64,000 nucleotides of DNA from Luteolibacter sp. LG18 (GTDB lineage Bacteria > Verrucomicrobiota > Verrucomicrobiia > Verrucomicrobiales > Akkermansiaceae), in NCBI RefSeq assembly GCF_036322585.1, contig NZ_AP024600.1, positions 992,001 to 1,056,000 on the forward strand, in the 5' to 3' direction. Made by a program: the position numbers and the translations under genes. Below the pieces are notes generated by a model. That model was not told where the DNA came from, searched no databases, and was given only the letters and a program-made list of their open reading frames with translations. This document shows positions 1 to 8,121 of this stretch, in pieces. Position 1 is the stretch's first letter, and every line of letters starts with the position of its first letter.

Positions 1-15
1 ATGAAGTCCACTTGA

Positions 16-158
16 GTTGAGAGGGGTTGGTTGAGAGTTGAGAGTCAGATTCAGACGCCATCGGCGAATGCGATCGCCCTTTGCCAGACTTCCAGCTTCT
101 CGAAATTAAACATCCGCAGTGGGGTTCTTACTCTCAGCTCTCAACTCCAAACTCTCAA
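16..158. repeat. Inverted heptanucleotide arrays downstream of the ABC-transporter gene
   Basis: Positions 16-50 read as head-to-tail 7-mers related to GTTGAGA. Positions 131-158 read as CTCTCAG, CTCTCAA, CTCCAAA, CTCTCAA, which is the same unit on the other strand. The two arrays could fold into a loose stem just past the stop codon at 165. No gene is supported in positions 1-164. Confidence 0.5.
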
Positions 159-164
159 CTTTCT

Positions 165-1313
165 TCACGGATTCACCGTGGCGGAATACTTGAACGCGCC
201 GTTCTCGATCTTGATGAAGACGAGGGCCTTCACGGCGTCGCGCTCGGCATTGAGGGACATCTTGCCGCTGACACCTTCGTAGTCCTTGGTGGCGGCGATC
301 GCGTCGCGGAGCTTCGGGCCTTCGGTGGTGCCGGCGCGCTTCATCGCCTCGGCGAGGACCATGGCGGAGTCATAGCCGAGCACGGCCATCGCGTCCGGGG
401 TCTTGCCGTTGAACTTCTTCTTGTACGACTCGACGAAGGCGGTCATCTTCGGCGTGCCCTGGTCGGCGGCGCAGTGGGTGGAGAAGTAGTTTCCGTTCAC
501 GTCTTCCTTGCCGATGCTCAGCAGGGTTTCGCTTTCCCAGCCGTCGCCACCGAAGAGCGGCACGGTGATGCCGAGGTCCTTGGCCTGCTTGCAGATCAGG
601 GCGACGTCGGTGTAGTAGCCCGGGAGGAAGATGGCATCGACGCCAGCGCCCTTGATGGCGGTGAGCTGGCCCTTGAAGTCCTTGTCGCCGCCGTTGAAGT
701 CGAGCGAGATGGCGATCTGGCCGCCGTTCTTAAGGTAGCGCTCCTTGAAGTTTGAGGCGAGGCCCTTGCTGTAATCGCTCTTCACATCGGTGAGCACGGC
801 GACCTTCTTGGCGCTGAGCTTCTCGGTGGCGAAGTTGGCGAGCGCGGCACCTTGGAAGGAATCGGTGAAGCAAACGCGGAAGACGTAGTCGCCGGTCTTG
901 GTGACGGCCGGGTTGGTGGAGGCCGGGGAAATCATCGGGATGCCCGCCTGCTGGCAGATCGGACCGGCTTCCAGCGAGCGGCTGGAGGCCACCTCGCCGA
1001 GGATAGCGACGACGCCGTCCTTGGAAATCAGCTTGTTGACGGCATTGGCCGGCTCGCCCGCCTTGCTCTGGTCGTCCTCGGTGAGGAGCTCGAGCTTCTT
1101 CCCGAGCACGCCGCCCGCGGCGTTGATTTCCTCGATCGCGAGCAGGGTGCCTTCATGCGAGGAGGTGCCGAAGGTCGCTTCCTTGCCGGTCAGGGAGGCG
1201 AACTCGCCGACCTTGATGGTGTCGCCACCGCCGGACTTGCAACCGGTGAGGCCGAGGCTGAGGAGCGCGGCCACGGACGCGGCGGCGGAGGTCAGGAAAA
1301 TTCCAGGTTTCAT
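165..1313 (-). CDS. ABC transporter substrate-binding lipoprotein, branched-chain amino acid (LivK) type
   Basis: 382 residues, homologous to the Leu/Ile/Val-binding periplasmic receptors (type I periplasmic binding fold) that deliver amino acids or related small ligands to a Liv-type ABC importer. The N-terminus has a hydrophobic stretch ending in the lipobox LTGC, so the mature protein should be lipid-anchored. The mature part opens with IKVGEFASLTGKEATFG, typical of the family, and contains the GVVAILGEVASS and GDYVFRVCFTDSFQG segments. The ATG at 1313 was chosen because it begins the signal peptide; the reading frame stays open further upstream without signal-like sequence. No permease or ATPase genes are adjacent, so the ligand and partners are unknown. 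Confidence 0.9.
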   Translation of the reverse strand: MKPGIFLTSAAASVAALLSLGLTGCKSGGGDTIKVGEFASLTGKEATFGTSSHEGTLLAIEEINAAGGVLGKKLELLTEDDQSKAGEPANAVNKLISKDGVVAILGEVASSRSLEAGPICQQAGIPMISPASTNPAVTKTGDYVFRVCFTDSFQGAALANFATEKLSAKKVAVLTDVKSDYSKGLASNFKERYLKNGGQIAISLDFNGGDKDFKGQLTAIKGAGVDAIFLPGYYTDVALICKQAKDLGITVPLFGGDGWESETLLSIGKEDVNGNYFSTHCAADQGTPKMTAFVESYKKKFNGKTPDAMAVLGYDSAMVLAEAMKRAGTTEGPKLRDAIAATKDYEGVSGKMSLNAERDAVKALVFIKIENGAFKYSATVNP

Positions 1314-1456
1314 GGGCGAAGCTTTGGGGAAATCGACGCGCACGCTAGGAAACCCACCCGCCGAGCGCAACCGTAAAGCAGTTCGCGTACCGCCACACGG
1401 CCGCCCATTGGCGTCCAACAACTTCGCGGAATGCGAACCCGCTTGGGAAACGAGCT

Positions 1457-1762
1457 TTACTCCAGCTCTCGGGAGCGATTCGACCAATAGCCCGGCTTTC
1501 TCGCGCCGTGGGCCACCGCGATGACCTCAATCCGGCTTTCTGTCATCCGATACACCAAAACGAACGGAAACCACTTCACCCGGACCTTCCGGCAACCTGC
1601 TCCGATTAAGCGGTAACGCTCAGGATCCGCCATCGCCGCTCCAACCGCCTCAAGCACCGCCTGACCGAAGCGGATGCCCAATCCCTGCTGGCACTCCTAA
1701 TAGTAGAGGCCGGAGGCAACAAATTCCTCTTCCGCGGCGGGAAGCCACACCACCTCATGCAT
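1457..1762 (-). pseudogene. ParE/RelE-like toxin with an in-frame TAG
   Basis: From the ATG at 1762 the frame reads MHEVVWLPAAEEEFVASGLYY, then a TAG (1697-1699), then ECQQGLGIRF and on to the conserved tail IEVIAVAHGARKPGYW, ending at 1457. The whole would be a normal-length (101 codon) ParE/RelE-family toxin, an mRNA- or gyrase-directed inhibitor by family. The stop sits at codon 22, in the first helical region. The ATG overlaps the antitoxin stop by 8 bases, the usual coupled toxin-antitoxin layout. An internal TTG at 1681 could only make a truncated product lacking the first strand and helix. Most likely an inactivated toxin; stop-codon readthrough or a sequencing error are alternatives. 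Confidence 0.8.
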
Positions 1763-2012
1763 CCGCCTCGCGAGGCTGGATCTTGGCAGCAAAGCGCTTC
1801 ATCACCTCCTCATGGGACACCAGATTCACCTGTCCACGATCAATCGCCTCCACCCTGCTGTGGATTTCCTCAAGCCACTCGGGACTCAAACCAAGCCCAT
1901 CCTCCTGATCCAAGCTGTCCAATAACAGACCCGCCAACCGGGAACGCTCTTCCTTGGGAAGCATGAGCGCTTCCCTTTCGAAATCCGCGTAGGACTCGGC
2001 CGCAATCACCAT
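1755..2012 (-). CDS. Antitoxin, addiction-module (unstable antitoxin) family
   Basis: 85 residues resembling the short acidic 'addiction module' antitoxins that pair with RelE/ParE toxins. It has the typical opening FEREALMLPKEERSRLAGLL, then an acidic middle (LDSLDQEDG) and the closing SHEEVMKRFAAKI. Its stop overlaps the ATG of the downstream toxin frame by 8 bases. By family it should bind and neutralise the toxin. Because the toxin frame is interrupted by TAG, the antitoxin may now be an orphan. The ATG at 2012 lacks a strong Shine-Dalgarno; no nearer ATG leaves the conserved N-terminus intact. Confidence 0.82.
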   Translation of the reverse strand: MVIAAESYADFEREALMLPKEERSRLAGLLLDSLDQEDGLGLSPEWLEEIHSRVEAIDRGQVNLVSHEEVMKRFAAKIQPREADA

Positions 2013-2062
2013 GGCTGGAAAATAGAAGCGAGTTCCTGTCGTTGCAAGCCGAGGCCACGAGC

Positions 2063-2440
2063 TCAACGCCGCCCCGCGAGGTGGCGCATGCGCTTCGCTC
2101 CGGCCATTTGTTTCGCGATCTGCTGGACCACCACCCCGGTGAGAAGCAGCCCGCCCACCCCGAGAATCACGCGCAGCCCGTCCTCCGAAATCCGCAGGCC
2201 GCTGAGCACCACCAGGCCGCCGGTGGCGAAAAGCAACGCCCATAGGCCGAGGACGCTGACGCACACCACCATGGCGGCGGTGGCGTAGCCATCCCGCGGC
2301 AGGCCCACCGCCTCGGCATGGCGCTTCGACATCAACGCGCAGATCATGGCCGGAATCACGAGCAGCCCGGCGGTGAGGACACCGGCCAGCGACAGGACGA
2401 ACGCCGCCAACCCGAGCTTCTCGTGATACTGCTGCTTCAT
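2063..2440 (-). CDS. Small DUF4190-like integral membrane protein
   Basis: 125 residues with three or four hydrophobic segments: about 10-35, 52-78 and 86-108. The first is preceded by a short polar stretch (MKQQYHEKLG). The layout, with MSKRHAEAVGLPRDGYATA between the first two segments, is that of the small DUF4190-like membrane proteins found in many bacteria, whose function is not known. It lies between an FMN reductase gene (same strand, upstream) and the antitoxin gene. A weak hairpin separates it from the former, so it may have its own promoter. Confidence 0.7.
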   Translation of the reverse strand: MKQQYHEKLGLAAFVLSLAGVLTAGLLVIPAMICALMSKRHAEAVGLPRDGYATAAMVVCVSVLGLWALLFATGGLVVLSGLRISEDGLRVILGVGGLLLTGVVVQQIAKQMAGAKRMRHLAGRR

Positions 2441-2443
2441 GAT

Positions 2444-2466
2444 TCCCGGCGTCTATCAAACCGGGA
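2444..2466 (-). terminator. Weak hairpin after the FMN reductase gene
   Basis: TCCCGG and CCGGGA form a 6-bp stem with an 11-base loop between the reductase stop (2483) and the membrane-protein start (2440). There is no clear U-tract, so the terminator call is weak. Confidence 0.25.
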
Positions 2467-2482
2467 GCGTGGAGTCAATCCA

Positions 2483-3064
2483 TCACGCGTTGGCTACCAA
2501 AGCCTTGGCGACACGGATCACCTCATCCACCACCCCGGCCAGCGACTTCTGCTGCCGCGGCTCCTTGAGGGCACCCTGGTCATCGAAGGCCTCGTAGGCT
2601 TTCGGCACCGCGAGCTGGGTCGGCACCACCAGCACGCCGATATTCCCCAGCATCGAACGCACCGTGACCAGACCGCGCATACCGCCGAAACCGCCGGGCG
2701 AGGCCGAGAGCAATCCGGCGACCTTGCCGCGGTAGGCCGCGAGCGACGGCTCCTCGTCGGTTTCCGAGCGGCTGACCCAATCGAGGGTGTTTTTCAGCAG
2801 CGGGGTGATGGAGGAATTGTATTCCGGGCAGGCCAGCACGATCGCTTGGGCGGCAATGAAGCGCTGCTTGAGGGATTTCACCGCGGCGGGCAGGCCCTCG
2901 GCCTCCTCCAGGTCACCATTGTAGAGCGGAATCGGACGCAGGTCGTCCGGCGTCACGAGATCGACCTCGACACCGGCCTGGCGGGCGTGTTCGGCGGCCA
3001 GGGCCGCGAGTTTCAGATTGTAGGAGTCTTTGCGGATGCTGCCGGGAAGGACCAGGAGTTTCAT
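2483..3064 (-). CDS. NADPH-dependent FMN reductase (flavodoxin-like fold)
   Basis: 193 residues of the NADPH-dependent FMN reductase / quinone reductase family (SsuE/ChrR/YieF type), cytosolic enzymes that reduce flavin, quinones or metals. The start MKLLVLPGSIRKDSYN carries the phosphate-binding P-G-S-x-R loop. CPEYNSSITPLLKNTLDW is the conserved active-site loop, and GKVAGLLSASPGGFGG the second flavin-proximal segment. The ATG at 3064 puts the first beta strand at the N-terminus as in relatives; an ATG 9 bases upstream is the alternative. The natural substrate cannot be told from sequence. Confidence 0.88.
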   Translation of the reverse strand: MKLLVLPGSIRKDSYNLKLAALAAEHARQAGVEVDLVTPDDLRPIPLYNGDLEEAEGLPAAVKSLKQRFIAAQAIVLACPEYNSSITPLLKNTLDWVSRSETDEEPSLAAYRGKVAGLLSASPGGFGGMRGLVTVRSMLGNIGVLVVPTQLAVPKAYEAFDDQGALKEPRQQKSLAGVVDEVIRVAKALVANA

Positions 3065-3168
3065 GGATCCCATTTCTAACCGCAATGGCGCGGGATTCAA
3101 GATCGTGGCGGCGGATTTCCAACCTGGCTGCGCAGCATGCGGATGCTGGTGAACGCCGCTTCTTTTAT

Positions 3169-3717
3169 GGAGTGCGGCGGGCGATCCTGCCCTTTACCCA
3201 CATCTCCGGAGCAAATCGTGGCCCGTTGGTGACAACGTGGGCAGGGAGGATTCACCCGAGCCTGTGCATCCGGTTTCTCGCATTGGATTCGCGCCAACCC
3301 TCCTGAGCCCCGGCGAGGGGCGACGCAATCCAGCCGGGGCGCGCAAGCCCCCGGTAGTTGAGGGGTAGGAGCAAGAAGCCCGGTAGGGCGACGCAACCGG
3401 AGGCCAAGCGACAATCCAAATGAACATCCGCATCCGCCGTTCAAAGGGTGCCGGATCACCCGAAGCAACAGGACGGGCGGATCCGCCTGGAGAGCGCAGG
3501 CCGCGTCGTCCCTTCCGGGACTTGAAGATTCCGCCGCGATGCGATCCGGGGGCTTGCGCGCCCCGGCTAAGTTACGTCGCCCTCCGGGCTTGGAACTGGC
3601 GGTCGCTGGATGGGGACTGGAGCCACAAGGGTGTGGGTGGCCCCACCCCGCCCACGCTGTCACCAGCGCGGCCACATCACGTCGCGCGATGTGGGTAACG
3701 GGCAGGAGCAATCGCCG
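3169..3717. repeat. Diverged long inverted repeat (arms about 3169-3354 and 3546-3717)
   Basis: The left arm runs from GGAGTGCGGCGGGCGATC through TACCCACATC, GTGACAACGTGGGC and GGGGCGACGCAA to CCGGGGCGCGCAAGCCCC. The right arm carries the same landmarks in the same order on the other strand. The arms differ by many substitutions. Several overlapping open frames exist here but none looks like a protein. Together with the next element this fills the 880-base gap between the FMN reductase and rpsA. Confidence 0.65.
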
Positions 3718-3886
3718 CTTTAGGCGCAGGAGAGAATCGACGGGGCAGGACCAAAACTTGGGTGAAGGGCGCTTGAACCAGTGAAGAGGTGATTCTGGAA
3801 CGTGGGAGCGGCTTGCTGAAAGCAGGGCTCCTTTCCGGCGATGACTCGCCTCCGCTCAAAGCGGCGATTGCTCGCCGCACTCCAAA
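3707..3886. repeat. MITE-like element R1, copy A (left end damaged)
   Basis: The right end 3857-3886 is a near-perfect match to both ends of the element at 41359-41553. The interior also matches (AGAGAATCGACGGG near 3731 and the segment before the right end). The left end keeps only the inner part of the terminal inverted repeat, because it is fused to the long inverted repeat at 3169-3717. It lies just past the rpsA terminator. Confidence 0.75.
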
Positions 3887-3888
3887 CG

Positions 3889-3920
3889 AAAAAACCGGCG
3901 GAGTTGCCTCCGCCGGTTTT
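3889..3920 (-). terminator. Rho-independent terminator of rpsA
   Basis: AAAACCGGCGGAG and CTCCGCCGGTTTT pair perfectly around a TTGC loop. Read on the minus strand the hairpin is followed by a run of T. It lies 26 bases past the rpsA stop codon. Confidence 0.88.
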
Positions 3921-3945
3921 CCGTGAATTTGTCTTACAGGGACGA

Positions 3946-5652
3946 TCAGTCCTGACCCGGGCGCCACTCTTCGGCAGCGGCCGCGGCAAGGTTGAAGGCC
4001 TGCTCGAGGCCGACCATCTCGGAGGACGGGCGGAGGCTCTCGAAGCTGGCGCTCTCCTTCTTGAGCTGGTCTTCGTTGTAGTTGACCGCCTTGATGGAGA
4101 GACCGATGCGGCGCTCGACCTTGTCGACCTTGATGACGCGGGCTTCGACTTCCTCGCCGACCTTGATGACGTCCTTGACCTTCTCCACGTGGTCCTCGCT
4201 GAGCTGCGAGATGTGGATGAGGCCGTCGATGTCGCCGTCGAGGCTGACGAACGCGCCGAAGGACGCGATCTTGGCCACGGTGCCCTTGACGAGGTCACCG
4301 ACCTTGAAGCGGCCGTCGATGAGCGACCACGGATCGTCTTCGAGCTGCTTCATGCCGAGCGACACGCGCTGGTTGGCCTTGTCGATGGAAAGCACGATCG
4401 CTTCCAGTTCGTCGCCCTTCTTGAGGACTTCGGACGGGTGGTTGATCTTGCGGGTCCAGGACATGTCGGACACGTGGATCATGCCGTCGATGCCTTCTTC
4501 CAGTTCCACGAACGCACCGTAGGCGGTGAGGTTGCGGACCGGACCCTTGATCGTGGCGCCCACCGGGTAGCGGAGCTCGATCTCGTCCCACGGGTTGGTG
4601 TCGAGCTGGCGCACGCCGAGGGAGATCTTCTGCTCCTCGGTGCTGATGCCGAGCACGACGGCGTCGATTTCCTGGCCGAGTTCGAGAACGTCGGACGGGC
4701 GGGTGATGCGCTTGACCCAGGAGAGTTCGGAAACGTGCACGAGGCCTTCGACGCCGCGCTCGATTTCGACGAACGCACCGTACGGGAGGAGCTTCGTGAC
4801 CTTGCCCTTGACGCGCTGGCCGATCGGGTACTTGCGCTCGATGTCTTCCCAAGGATTGTCGGACATCTGCTTGAGGCCGAGGGAGACGCGCTCCTTCTCG
4901 CGGTCCACGTCGAGGATGATGACCTCAACGGACTGGCCGATGTGGAGCATCTCGGACGGGTGGTTGATGCGGCCCCACGACATGTCGGTGATGTGGAGCA
5001 GGCCGTCCATGCCCTGGAGGTCGACGAACGCACCGAAGTCGGTGATGTTCTTGACCGCGCCGACGACCTTGTCGCCGACCTTGACGGTCTGGAGGAAGCG
5101 CTGGCGCAGCTCGGCGCGCTCGGCTTCGATGACCTCGCGGCGGGAGAGAACGATGTTCTTCCGCTCGTCGTTGACCTTGACGATCTTGAATTCGTAGATG
5201 TTGCCGACGTATTCGTTGAGGTCCTTCGGCGGGATGATGTCGACCTGGGAGCCGGGAAGGAAGGCTTCGACACCGACGTTGACGGTGAGACCGCCCTTGA
5301 CGACGGACTTGACCTTGCCGCGGACGAGACCGCCGTCCTGGTACACCTTGACGATCTTTTCCCAGTTCTGCTTGTGGGCGGCCTTTTCCTTGGAGAGGAC
5401 GACCATGCCTTCGTCGTTCTCGAGCTTCTCGAGGAGAACTTCGATTTCGTCGCCGGTTTCGATTTCGTCGTCTTCGAACTCGTTCGACGGGATCGCGCCT
5501 TCGGACTTGTAGCCGATGTCGACGAGGACGACCTGCGGGCGGATTTCAAGGATCGTGCCCTTGACGATGGTTCCTTCGCGGAACTCACGGAACTTGGAGT
5601 CGATCAGATCGCTCAGTTCCTGATTGGAGGGAGCTGCAAGTGCGCTGCTCAT
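3946..5652 (-). CDS. rpsA: 30S ribosomal protein S1
   Basis: 568 residues with six S1 (OB-fold) repeats, at about 27-95, 107-175, 192-260, 277-347, 362-432 and 449-518. S1 binds single-stranded mRNA on the small subunit and helps start translation. Repeats 3-6 carry the classic GAFV...G.LHISDMSW pattern (for example DFGAFVDLQGMDGLLH and SFGAFVSLDGDIDGLIH). Repeats 1 and 2, which dock on the ribosome in E. coli S1, are more divergent, as expected. The start at 5652 (MSSALAAPSNQELSDL) follows an in-frame stretch that is not S1-like. Monocistronic, with a strong terminator downstream and a 246-base leader shared with the divergent gene at 5899. Confidence 0.97.
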   Translation of the reverse strand: MSSALAAPSNQELSDLIDSKFREFREGTIVKGTILEIRPQVVLVDIGYKSEGAIPSNEFEDDEIETGDEIEVLLEKLENDEGMVVLSKEKAAHKQNWEKIVKVYQDGGLVRGKVKSVVKGGLTVNVGVEAFLPGSQVDIIPPKDLNEYVGNIYEFKIVKVNDERKNIVLSRREVIEAERAELRQRFLQTVKVGDKVVGAVKNITDFGAFVDLQGMDGLLHITDMSWGRINHPSEMLHIGQSVEVIILDVDREKERVSLGLKQMSDNPWEDIERKYPIGQRVKGKVTKLLPYGAFVEIERGVEGLVHVSELSWVKRITRPSDVLELGQEIDAVVLGISTEEQKISLGVRQLDTNPWDEIELRYPVGATIKGPVRNLTAYGAFVELEEGIDGMIHVSDMSWTRKINHPSEVLKKGDELEAIVLSIDKANQRVSLGMKQLEDDPWSLIDGRFKVGDLVKGTVAKIASFGAFVSLDGDIDGLIHISQLSEDHVEKVKDVIKVGEEVEARVIKVDKVERRIGLSIKAVNYNEDQLKKESASFESLRPSSEMVGLEQAFNLAAAAAEEWRPGQD

Positions 5653-5860
5653 AGTGGTTTGTGGGGTTGGGGTTGGTTGATGGTTACGTTTTCCTTCCGA
5701 CAATGCCCCGATAGGAATTCTGACAAGCACCGGGGCACCAACCGCCTGCCAGAGAAAGAAAAACGGGCCGCAAAGCTAGGCTCAGGACACCCCTTGGCAA
5801 GCCGAAAGTCTGGAAGTTTCTGAATTGCAAGCCTCCGGGACGGATCCGCCACGAAGGACA

Positions 5861-5892
5861 TTGCCGGAAATCCCCGATCCAGCCTATATAAT
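5861..5892 (+). promoter_or_regulatory. Probable promoter of the exported-protein gene at 5899, leaderless
   Basis: A TATATAAT block at 5885-5892 ends 6 bases before the ATG at 5899; TTGCCG at 5861 could serve as -35 (18-base spacing to TATATA). If this -10 is used, transcription would begin at or next to the ATG, giving a leaderless mRNA. No Shine-Dalgarno precedes the ATG. Confidence 0.5.
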
Positions 5893-5898
5893 GGCTCC

Positions 5899-6933
5899 AT
5901 GCGTGCCCCTCTCCTTCTCGGCTTGGTCCTTTGGGGAATGGGTCTGATCTCCGCCAGAGCCACGGAAGGAACTTTTTCCGAGGATGGCAAGACCCTCTGG
6001 ATGCTCTCGCGGTGGGCGAATTCCGTGCTCCGTTTCAAAAACGGCGAGGCAGCCCCCACGCGCTTCAAAATCCCGGAGCAGATCCTCAGCGGCCCCTACG
6101 ATTCCGAGCGGATCGCCGCGGGACCGGACGGGCTGCTGATCGACGGCGGCGGCAAACTGTGGAACCGGAATCCGGAAAAACCCAAGATCGCGCCCAAAGC
6201 CCTGGCCGATCTACCGAAGAACCTCACCATCAGCGGCATCACTCGCTCCGCAGAGGCCCCGTATCCGGGTTGGATCGTGCTCAGTGGCTGGTATTCCCCC
6301 GCCGCGAACGATCCCGGAACACCGCAGCCCATCAACCCTGGCCCCTTGTTTGCCCTGCGCCCGGACGACAGTAGCTTTCAAGAAATCTCGCTCAGATACA
6401 AGGAGGCGCTCACCGCCACCCCCGTCTTTGCCGGAGGCCGCATGTTCTATGGATGGGCTGGAGATCTTCACGAGGGCACCATCAAGACCAACCTCTCGAT
6501 ATCCGGAAGGGCAGGCGATCTAGAGGGATTCCGCGTGGCCCCGCTGGCCATGATCGCGGCGACTACCCGCAACGGCGGCCACATGGATGTCCGGGAAATC
6601 GCCATCGCAGGCGGCCGGATCTGGGCCGCGCTCGGAAAGCAACCCGCCGCCTTGGCGTCAGTGCCGCTCCCCGCCAACCCGGTCCGATCCGACCTCGCAT
6701 CCTCCCTGAAGACCCAGCAGGAGTCGCTGGCTGGAGCCACCATCCTGCCGTTGACCTCTCTTGTGACCGCCGAAGACGGGCCGGACACCGTCGACCACCT
6801 CTGCGGCTGGACCGGGAAGAACGGCGAGTGGAAGATCGCGTTTTCCTTGGAGGGAAAGACTTTCTGGCTCTTGGAAAACGGACAGGAAAAGCCCCGGCAG
6901 ATCGGCGTCGAGCTGTCCATCCGGGGCAAATGA
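5899..6933 (+). CDS. Exported protein of unknown family, tandem paralog 1
   Basis: 344 residues with a signal peptide (MRAPLLLGLVLWGMGLISARA). The mature part begins EGTFSEDGKTLWMLSR and runs through short strand-like blocks such as GPDGLLIDGGGKLWNRNP and REIAIAGGRIWAALGKQP, suggesting a beta-propeller-like or repeat-strand fold. It is clearly homologous over its full length to the next gene, which has the same length. The shared features include F-S-x-DGKTL near the N-terminus, GGKLW-x-x-NP, and VREI/VREV-x-IAG. I do not recognise a named family or a catalytic motif. Function unknown; extracytoplasmic location is the only firm inference. Confidence 0.75.
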   Translation: MRAPLLLGLVLWGMGLISARATEGTFSEDGKTLWMLSRWANSVLRFKNGEAAPTRFKIPEQILSGPYDSERIAAGPDGLLIDGGGKLWNRNPEKPKIAPKALADLPKNLTISGITRSAEAPYPGWIVLSGWYSPAANDPGTPQPINPGPLFALRPDDSSFQEISLRYKEALTATPVFAGGRMFYGWAGDLHEGTIKTNLSISGRAGDLEGFRVAPLAMIAATTRNGGHMDVREIAIAGGRIWAALGKQPAALASVPLPANPVRSDLASSLKTQQESLAGATILPLTSLVTAEDGPDTVDHLCGWTGKNGEWKIAFSLEGKTFWLLENGQEKPRQIGVELSIRGK

Positions 6934-6983
6934 CAGACGTTTCCATCTCGCGCCTCAAGACATTCGCATGTTAGAAGGGCTCC

Positions 6984-8018
6984 ATGCGTGCCCTGCCCGT
7001 CCTCGCCCTCGGCCTGATCAGTCTCGCCCAATCCGCCTCCGCGGCCGAGGCCGCGTTTTCCTCCGACGGGAAAACGCTCTTCGCCCTGTCCCGCGAGGGT
7101 GACAAGCTGCTCGCCTTCGAGGCCGGAAACGCCACGCCGAAGCAGATCCCGCTGCCGAAGCCTTTCGGCGACGATGCCTCCCAACTCCTGACCGATCCCC
7201 AAGGCCTGCTGGTCACCGCCGGCGGCAAGCTGTGGCAATGGAATCCCGCCGACGCCAAGGCCGCCCCGAAGGCGCTCGCACCCCTACCCGGCTCCTTCCA
7301 AGTCTTCGGCCTCAGCCGGGCAGAAGGAGAGGGCGTGGCGGGAACACTCCTGATCAGCGGCTGGTACGCGCTGGATTCCGCGAAGCCCAAGCCGAAGGAC
7401 GTGGACGAAAACGCCAGCCTCTTCGGTCTGAAGCCGGGCGCAAAGGCCTTCAAGCCGGTCTTCGTCCGCCGCTTGGAGCGCATCACCGCCTGCCCGGTAT
7501 TTTCGAACGGCCGGATGGTTTTCGGTGGCGACCACGACCTATGGGAAGGCGGCCTGGAAGCGGAAGAGGACGTCGATTTCCGCTCCGGCACCCTCTGGGG
7601 CCATCGCAGCGCCCCGCTCGGGATGCTCAATACCGATGGCGCCAATGGCGGCGGCATGGGCGTGCGGGAAGTGGTCATCGCCGGAGACACGGTGTGGGCC
7701 GCGCTCGGCGGTCGCCACATGGGATCGCTCGTGTCCGTGCCGCTGGAGAAAAAGCCACCGGAGGCGGAGCACCCGGATCTCGTGGAGGCATGGAAAATCC
7801 AGCGCGAGCAACTCTCCCAGACCAAGGCGGTGCTTCTCCCTATCGACGGCGAGGACAAGCCCTCCGACACCATCGAGGCCGTGGACGGCCTCTGCGTCTG
7901 GAATGGCCCGGACGGCACCTGGAAGATCGCCTTCCGCGCGGACCACAAGGTATTCTGGCAGATCGAAAAGGGCGCGAAGGAGCCGAAGAAACTCGGGGAG
8001 GAAACGCGCCCTGAATAA
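6984..8018 (+). CDS. Exported protein of unknown family, tandem paralog 2
   Basis: 344 residues, signal peptide MRALPVLALGLISLAQSASA, homologous throughout to the gene 50 bases upstream. Shared blocks are AFSSDGKTLFALSREG, LLVTAGGKLWQWNPAD, GMGVREVVIAGDTVWAALGG and the closing VDGLCVWNGPDGTWKIAF. The upstream GGCTCCATGCGTGCCC is almost identical before both genes, as expected for a tandem duplication. TTAGAA at 6971 ends 7 bases before the ATG, again suggesting little or no leader. The pattern of short strands is propeller-like, but no ligand or catalytic residues can be assigned. Confidence 0.75.
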   Translation: MRALPVLALGLISLAQSASAAEAAFSSDGKTLFALSREGDKLLAFEAGNATPKQIPLPKPFGDDASQLLTDPQGLLVTAGGKLWQWNPADAKAAPKALAPLPGSFQVFGLSRAEGEGVAGTLLISGWYALDSAKPKPKDVDENASLFGLKPGAKAFKPVFVRRLERITACPVFSNGRMVFGGDHDLWEGGLEAEEDVDFRSGTLWGHRSAPLGMLNTDGANGGGMGVREVVIAGDTVWAALGGRHMGSLVSVPLEKKPPEAEHPDLVEAWKIQREQLSQTKAVLLPIDGEDKPSDTIEAVDGLCVWNGPDGTWKIAFRADHKVFWQIEKGAKEPKKLGEETRPE

Positions 8019-8121
8019 GCGCCCCACCGGCCTTCCCTTGCCTGCAATGATATAACACGTCCATTCGATGGACAGGTGGACGGAGATGACTCATTTTCGC
8101 CCAACTTCCGCACCCATCCCC

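Noticed and set aside
1681..1681. TTG at 1681 as the true start of an intact shorter toxin
   Set aside because: The conserved first strand and helix lie upstream in frame, and the ATG at 1762 is coupled to the antitoxin stop; a start at 1681 would lose them.
3097..3784. Several overlapping open frames between the FMN reductase and rpsA
   Set aside because: They are translations of the inverted repeat and R1 copy; the same peptide pieces appear in several frames.
3841..5823. Long plus-strand open frame opposite rpsA
   Set aside because: Antisense shadow of a well-supported gene in high-GC DNA; the translated product is repetitive because rpsA is.
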